Assembly (NCBI RefSeq): GCF_019679475.1
Contig: NZ_JAIEZP010000001.1
Coordinates: 2,170,001 to 2,234,000, forward strand
Source of the DNA: Hyphomonas sediminis
GTDB lineage: Bacteria; Pseudomonadota; Alphaproteobacteria; Caulobacterales; Hyphomonadaceae
Length of the DNA: 64,000 nt
Direction: 5' to 3'
The first letter of the stretch is position 1, and each line of letters begins with the position of its first letter. The position numbers and the translations under genes are program-made. Positions 59,228 through 64,000 of the stretch are shown here, piece by piece. The notes beneath the pieces were generated by a model. That model was not told the DNA's origin, searched no databases, and saw nothing but the letters and a program-made list of their open reading frames with translations.

Positions 59228-59638
59228 ATGAACACCTTCAATAACCTCCCTCAATTCCTTCTGCAGCACCGCCGGATTGTCGGCGGCTTTGCAATTCTTG
59301 TCTGCGCCCTGACCTGGGCGGTGGATCTGTCAGGGCTTGTGTATGAATGCCCCTACTGCCGCAGTCAGCGCACGGTAATCGGTCTTCTCGGGCTGTTTCT
59401 GCTCCTGCCCAATCCGGCCCACTGGCTCGTGCGCTACCTCTCTGCAATCTTTGCAGCCTTTGGCGTTACGGTCGCCTCGACCCAGCACTTCAGAGGCTGG
59501 GCGCGGATCATGAGCGGAGAATTCAGCTGGGGTGCCCAATGGTACCTGAACTCATGGATGCTGTCGGGCGCGGCACTCGCCATAATTGTTGGCCTGCTGC
59601 TGCTGATCTGGTCATGGCGCCCTGGGGGCGCGCAATAG
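59228..59638 (+). CDS. Small membrane protein with CPYC motif (DsbB-like)
   Basis: A 136-residue protein with four helices (about 17-35, 45-63, 68-88, 105-128). Between the first two lies ECPYCRSQRT, a CxxC in a periplasmic loop or helix start as in DsbB-type quinone-linked thiol oxidases; the second DsbB cysteine pair is absent. GAGGAAG lies just before the ATG. 63 bases after DUF1826, so likely in the same Zur-controlled unit. Confidence 0.6.
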   Translation: MNTFNNLPQFLLQHRRIVGGFAILVCALTWAVDLSGLVYECPYCRSQRTVIGLLGLFLLLPNPAHWLVRYLSAIFAAFGVTVASTQHFRGWARIMSGEFSWGAQWYLNSWMLSGAALAIIVGLLLLIWSWRPGGAQ

Positions 59639-60017
59639 ACACGGCGAAGTAATACCACTTTTCGGGCTATCGCCGCTTACGGAAAACAAAGGTGTGGCAG
59701 TTTCGGGAGGGGGAAAAAGGGGCTGGCGGCATAGCCGGCGGGTTCCGAAGCGGTTGGCCCATCTTGATGCGCGTGAGCGGATCAGGGCATCACTCGGCAC
59801 TGATCTGCGCCCCGAAAACACCAGCCCGGAATGGTCCAGACTTGGGTCTCAGAGCAAGATGGTCGCGGCCCAAGCAATAACTGGTCTGAAAAACCTGGGG
59901 CAGGCCGGGATGGCCACGTGCGGCGTCTCTCTCAGGCAGGGGGGCACGTCTCGCCGCATAGCGCCCCCGTTGTCTTCAATCCGCGCGGCAAGCCGCCTGC
60001 GGAGCGCGCACTGCCAG
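59639..60017. other. Gene-free stretch
   Basis: 379 bases between the DsbB-like gene and the end of phoD. Frames stay open (up to 151 codons on the plus strand from 59694, running into phoD) but codon content is unconvincing and no family is recognised. Possibly debris of a lost gene. Confidence 0.4.
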
Positions 60018-61739
60018 TCAGCGCTGTGTCAGATCCAGCTGTTCGCCGGGTTCAAGATCGACTGTGAGAAAACACCGGCTTTCAAATGCGCGCTGTTCGA
60101 TCGTATCAACGGAAATGTAACGCGCGACCCCGCGCTCCCGGGTCAATGAAAGATGGATAAACCCATGATCCCGGACATTGGCATGGCGCACATCTCGATT
60201 GTGCGCGACAAGGGCCGCTTCCACCATGTCAAAGTAATCGGTTCGTGTGCTGATGTACTCGTAACCGCCCGGCGAGGTGACGCTGCCGGTCGCCAGTTCG
60301 ACCCCAATCCATCCTTCATCAGTGGGGTGGTGCAGGTCATTCGCCCAGAACATATGACTGTCGCCCGACAATACGATCAGATTGGCGCCCGTAGCGCGGA
60401 CGCTGTCATAAAGGCGAACCCGCGCGGCCGGATACCCCTCCCAGGCGTCCAGCCCAACGGGGAGGCTGAAGGCGCTACGCGCCAACCAGTCGGCGGTATA
60501 TCCTCCACGCGCAAGCGCTGGCTCGATTATGTCGGCCGGCAACACCGATACGTAATCGGGCGTGCGCATACGCGCCATCACGGTCTGGTTCCCGAGAACC
60601 TGCCAAACCTGGCCGCGCTGCCGGGAGCCGGCGAGCGCCTCGTGCAACCAGGCTTCTTGTGCGGGGCCCAGCATCGAGCGCGAAGGATCGGCCAGCAGAA
60701 AGCGTTCGAAACCCTCCCGGTCGGGGGCGCCATCAGCGTCCACAGGCATGTCGTTGAAGGATAATTGCTGATCCCGGCCGACCAGCCGCGTCTCGATGAC
60801 GATCAGGGACGCGATCTGGCCAAAGTCATACACCCGGTTCAACCGCTCGCGCGCGCCCCGGGGCCCCGGGTCACGCATCGGAAGCCATTCAAAGTAGGCC
60901 TGCAAGGCAGCGTCTCTGCGCTCGCGCCATGCACCTTCCGTCAACGGATCATGTGCAGATGCGCCGTCCGTCCAGCTATTGTTGGCCGTCTCGTGATCGT
61001 CCCAGACAGAAATGAAGGGGGCATGTGCGTGCGCCGCTTGCAAGTCCGGATCGGCGCGGTATTGCGCCAGGCGTTCGCGATAGTCGGCGAGGGTCAGGAT
61101 CTCATGTGCCGGGCGGTGTACCCGCCCGAGCCGCGCGCCGGTCTCGCCATCATAGGCGCCAGCGGCGTGCTCATAAATGTAATCGCCGACATGTACGATG
61201 GCGTCGAGATCGTCGATTTCGGTGATTGCGCGGTAAACATTGAAATATCCAGAGGGATAGTTCGAGCACGAAACGAGCGCCAGATTCATCTGTGTGGCCG
61301 CGTCTCCCGGGAGCGTGCGCATCCGCCCGGATGGCGACACAACGGCGCCTGCACGGAAGCGGTAGAAGTAGGTGGTACCCGGATCGAGGCCACCGATATC
61401 GACTTTCACAGTGAAATCACGGTCGCTCGAGGTCGCTATCGTGCCTTCTGTGAGGAGAGTTCGAAATTCTGGATCTGAAGACACCTCATAACCGACATCG
61501 AGCACAGTGGCGACGCCGCCGACCGGCACTGCGCGCGTCCAGATCACGACCGCCGACCGAGTGGGGTCCCCGCTTGCCACACCCCAGCTGAATTTGGCGT
61601 CAACGTCGGCAGATCCGGAGGCGGCCGGTTGGATCTGACACGCCGCCAGCGCGGTTACGGCGGTTGCCCCTCCGAGACGGCCAAAGAGGTCGCGGCGGGA
61701 AATCAGAGAAAAACCTTTAGGGCTGCGTCGCTCGGTCAT
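60018..61739 (-). CDS. phoD: PhoD-type alkaline phosphatase/phosphodiesterase, Tat-exported
   Basis: A 573-residue enzyme. The N-terminus has a twin-arginine signal (S-R-R-D-L-F, about 14-19) ending in L-A-A-C, so it is probably a Tat-exported lipoprotein. The core has the PhoD metal motifs: S-C-S-N-Y near the start of the catalytic domain, H-V-G-D-Y-I-Y-E, V-W-D-D-H-E-x-A-N-N and L-S-G-D-S-H. PhoD hydrolyses phosphomonoesters and diesters with Ca and Fe. The ATG at 61739 matches the Tat signal. The TonB receptor precedes it by 74 bases, so the two form an operon-like pair. Confidence 0.87.
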   Translation of the reverse strand: MTERRSPKGFSLISRRDLFGRLGGATAVTALAACQIQPAASGSADVDAKFSWGVASGDPTRSAVVIWTRAVPVGGVATVLDVGYEVSSDPEFRTLLTEGTIATSSDRDFTVKVDIGGLDPGTTYFYRFRAGAVVSPSGRMRTLPGDAATQMNLALVSCSNYPSGYFNVYRAITEIDDLDAIVHVGDYIYEHAAGAYDGETGARLGRVHRPAHEILTLADYRERLAQYRADPDLQAAHAHAPFISVWDDHETANNSWTDGASAHDPLTEGAWRERRDAALQAYFEWLPMRDPGPRGARERLNRVYDFGQIASLIVIETRLVGRDQQLSFNDMPVDADGAPDREGFERFLLADPSRSMLGPAQEAWLHEALAGSRQRGQVWQVLGNQTVMARMRTPDYVSVLPADIIEPALARGGYTADWLARSAFSLPVGLDAWEGYPAARVRLYDSVRATGANLIVLSGDSHMFWANDLHHPTDEGWIGVELATGSVTSPGGYEYISTRTDYFDMVEAALVAHNRDVRHANVRDHGFIHLSLTRERGVARYISVDTIEQRAFESRCFLTVDLEPGEQLDLTQR

Positions 61740-61767
61740 GTCGGTCACCGTTCCGGAAGAGGTAAGC

Positions 61768-61804
61768 TGCGCGCCGGGCGGGACGTTGCCCGGCCCGGCG
61801 CGCA
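61768..61804 (-). terminator. Strong hairpin between the TonB receptor and phoD
   Basis: TGCGCGCCGGGC and GCCCGGCGCGCA are a perfect 12-bp inverted repeat with a 13-base centre that can itself fold (CGGGC/GCCCG). It lies within the 74-base gap on the transcript from receptor to phosphatase. No T run follows, so partial termination or RNA protection is likelier than full termination. Confidence 0.5.
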
Positions 61805-61813
61805 ACCCAGGCC

Positions 61814-64000
61814 TCAGAATTGATATTTGAGGGTCAGGCGGTAGGTCCGCGGCAGGCCGGGCATTACGGCGACTTCCTTGTAGACCTCAGCAGCCGGCGT
61901 GAAATAACGCTCATCGAAAAGGTTATCGATGTTGGCAGATAGCGTCACGTCTCCGACTTGCAGGAAAGCGGCGCCGTTCACCAGCGTGTAACTCGGCAGA
62001 ACAATATCATTCTCCAAAATGCCGCCCGTCTCCGATACATAGGTGGCGCCCAGCGTAAGCCCCGATTGGGCGCTCCAGTCATTCAGGCTGAACCGGTCGC
62101 TGGTGTAGGTCCCGTTGAGACTGGCGACCTGATCGGGAATGGTGCGCAGCGTGTACCCGTCGGCCAGGGAGGGGACATAGCCGGCATTGTTGAACGCGAA
62201 GGTGCCTCCGTAGCCAAGCGCGCCGTCCACACCAAACTGGTCAGGTCGAACCTGGAGATACTCACCGCGGCGCACGCCGGGTTCGTCAACACGCGTCTCC
62301 TGATCGGTCAGGGTGGCGGCAAAGGACAGATTGTCCGTCGCCAGCCAATGGGCCTCAAGTTCGACGCCTTTGGCGGTGGTGCCGTCCACATTGCCCATCT
62401 GGTCGGTGCGGCGCCGGAACTGCTCGTAGTATGCCATGCCGCCGAAGAGGTTGCCGTTCAGAAGCGAGAATTTTGCGCCCACTTCCTTGAGCTCAGAGGG
62501 TGAAATGAAGAGCTTGGCTGCGATGATGCCGGTGCTGAGGCCGCCGGTTTGCGTCGACTCAAGAGAGCGGGAATCGGCATAGGTTACATACGGGGTGATC
62601 CCATACGGGGTTTCATACCTCAGGGCCGCCGACCAGCTGTGTGCGCCATCGGAATCTTCGACCCATTCGTTTGCGACCCCAAAAACCGTGCCGCCGGTAT
62701 TGATCGCCTTGGCGTCATAATAATCGTATCGCCAGCCCAGGAGCATCGCGAGGCGGTGAAACCGGATGTCAGACACGCCGAACGCCGATTTTGAGGACCA
62801 CTCCATGTCATACTCCGAATCCCACATCAGAGCGCCATCGCTGCCGCGCCGGACAGACATGATCTTGTCATTAGCCTGCGCGCCGACCGACAAATCCCGG
62901 CGATCAGGCGCAATATAGCCCGACAAAAAAGTCTCATACTGTTTGGCGTCGTGATGGCGATAGCCAATCCCGAACACATTGTCCGTCGTCAGATGAGACC
63001 CGAGGGCGTACTTGAACCCATAGCTGGCGCGAAGCTCTTCTGCCTGCGCCTCATAGTCGGCTGCAAAGCCAAAACTGTTGAACCGCTGGTTTTCCATCCG
63101 GTCAATGAAGGCCTGCAGCTGAAACTTGCCGGTCTCGCCGACAGACCGCTCCAGGCCGGCATAGCCCGTCCAGGTGTTGGTGTCGTTGTAGTCGCCATCG
63201 GTCGCCAGAATCTGGCTGCCATCAAGCCGGGTGGTGCCCACGCCGGTATCCAGGGCGAACTCGGGACGGTTGGCCCCGCCATACTCGGCGATCTGCCGGA
63301 GATTGGAGGTTCCCCAATTTGTTCCCAGCACTGCGTCGATCTCTTCGAAACTCAGATAGCCATCGCCATCAATATCTTGCAGATCGGTGTCCCGCCCGGT
63401 GATGTACGTGCCCGTATCAATCAAGTCCTGCGTTACGCGGTTCCAGCCCGGCGTCTGAATACGCCCGGACTCTTCAAAATACATCGCGTTCAGCTCCATC
63501 GACCAGTCGTCGCTGAGGCGGCCGACATAGGTTCCCTGAAGGTTTGTGTGCTCTGGATTGATGTTGTTGTAATAAGAGCCGGAGTCCTCTCGCTCGCCAA
63601 ACAGGGCAAATCCGCCATCGCCCGCCGGAATGTAGAGCTCGCCCGAGATAACAGCCTTGTCATATGATCCCGTCGTAGCCGAGACCGAGCCGCCGAAGGT
63701 GTCGACGTAATCGCGGTCAACGCCTTTGGCCGTTTTCGGAATGAAATTCAGCAGACCCCCGACTTTGCCCGGGCCATAGATCGGAGAGGCTGGGCCGCGC
63801 AGGACTTCGACATAGGAGGCGGCCGCCAGGTTCGAAGAATAGTTCCCCCGGTTTTCGATACGCTTGAAGCCCTGGAAATAGGTGTCGGCCAGGGTGCCGC
63901 GGACATTCAAATTGCCCGGCACGCCAAAGAAGCTGGCGGTAAATGTTCCCGGTACGGCAGACAGAAGATCGTCAACGTCCTGCATACCATAGCGTTCAAT
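61814..64000 (-). CDS. TonB-dependent receptor with EF-hand loop (partial)
   Basis: 728 residues of an outer-membrane receptor whose N-terminus lies beyond the window. The plug (D-V-D-D-L-L-S-A-V-P, N-V-R-G-T, V-L-R-G-P-A-S-P-I-Y-G-P-G) and the barrel, ending in Y-R-L-T-L-K-Y-Q-F, are complete from the edge. A canonical 12-residue EF-hand calcium loop, DIDGDGYLSFEE, is encoded at 63341-63376, in an extracellular loop region after the plug. It pairs with the downstream calcium-type phosphatase, suggesting uptake of a phosphorus compound. Confidence 0.83.
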   Translation of the reverse strand: MERYGMQDVDDLLSAVPGTFTASFFGVPGNLNVRGTLADTYFQGFKRIENRGNYSSNLAAASYVEVLRGPASPIYGPGKVGGLLNFIPKTAKGVDRDYVDTFGGSVSATTGSYDKAVISGELYIPAGDGGFALFGEREDSGSYYNNINPEHTNLQGTYVGRLSDDWSMELNAMYFEESGRIQTPGWNRVTQDLIDTGTYITGRDTDLQDIDGDGYLSFEEIDAVLGTNWGTSNLRQIAEYGGANRPEFALDTGVGTTRLDGSQILATDGDYNDTNTWTGYAGLERSVGETGKFQLQAFIDRMENQRFNSFGFAADYEAQAEELRASYGFKYALGSHLTTDNVFGIGYRHHDAKQYETFLSGYIAPDRRDLSVGAQANDKIMSVRRGSDGALMWDSEYDMEWSSKSAFGVSDIRFHRLAMLLGWRYDYYDAKAINTGGTVFGVANEWVEDSDGAHSWSAALRYETPYGITPYVTYADSRSLESTQTGGLSTGIIAAKLFISPSELKEVGAKFSLLNGNLFGGMAYYEQFRRRTDQMGNVDGTTAKGVELEAHWLATDNLSFAATLTDQETRVDEPGVRRGEYLQVRPDQFGVDGALGYGGTFAFNNAGYVPSLADGYTLRTIPDQVASLNGTYTSDRFSLNDWSAQSGLTLGATYVSETGGILENDIVLPSYTLVNGAAFLQVGDVTLSANIDNLFDERYFTPAAEVYKEVAVMPGLPRTYRLTLKYQF

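Noticed and set aside
59694-60149. 151-codon plus-strand frame overlapping the phoD end
   Set aside because: Overlaps a well-supported gene on the other strand and reads like random GC-rich translation.

Overview
The window looks like a GC-rich alphaproteobacterial chromosome. A marine Hyphomonadaceae/Hyphomonas-like organism is my best guess, inferred from protein style (outer-membrane TonB receptors, membrane GGDEF-EAL protein, AsmA, sulfur-amino-acid genes) and not from any marker gene. No phage structural genes, transposases or CRISPR arrays were seen.

Left flank (1-13.4 kb): the first codons of a minus-strand gene resembling DNA polymerase I; two tandem paralogous four-helix membrane proteins; a CurA-like NADPH oxidoreductase; a small lipoprotein; a caspase-like (C13) secreted peptidase; a tightly overlapping minus-strand sulfur operon cysK-sseA-metC; an exported DUF6134-type protein; a membrane GGDEF-EAL protein; a long AsmA protein; and tRNA-Asp(GTC).

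Middle (13.4-51.8 kb): a continuous set of accessory genes for nitrate respiration and nitric-oxide defence. It starts just after tRNA-Asp and ends at a 15-bp near-copy of the tRNA 3' end in the same orientation, so it is probably an old genomic island. It carries a truncated Fic gene, a ybhGFSR-type efflux system with its TetR regulator, a trHb-RIC-cupin operon divergent from nsrR around an NsrR-type operator, TauE and NnrU, a molybdenum-cofactor block (moaD, CopD-like gene, moaE, moaB, moaC, moeA), a class II ribonucleotide reductase, NnrS, moaA behind a probable Moco riboswitch, a NarR-like Crp/Fnr regulator, and a 13.6-kb operon: narK (double MFS) - narG - narH - narJ - porin - narI - PPIase - hemerythrin - carbonic anhydrase - mobA. 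Three sites of the form TTGAT-N4-GTCAA lie before narK, nrdJ and moaA and tie these units into one probable regulon. No nitrite, nitric-oxide or nitrous-oxide reductase is present, so this segment supports nitrate-to-nitrite respiration plus NO detoxification. The island ends with a diiron ferritin-like oxygenase, a TetR regulator and an acyl-CoA dehydrogenase.

Right flank (51.9-64 kb): a minus-strand metal-uptake run (COG0523 GTPase, TonB receptor, binding lipoprotein, FecCD-type permease, ATPase) reading away from a Zur-like palindrome, with DUF1826 and a DsbB-like membrane protein on the other side. The TonB receptor has one in-frame amber codon. The window ends with a Tat-exported PhoD phosphatase preceded by a second TonB receptor, incomplete at the edge, that carries an EF-hand loop.

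Starts were chosen by ribosome-binding sites and family N-termini where possible; alternatives are noted per entry. All family assignments rest on motif recognition, without database searches.
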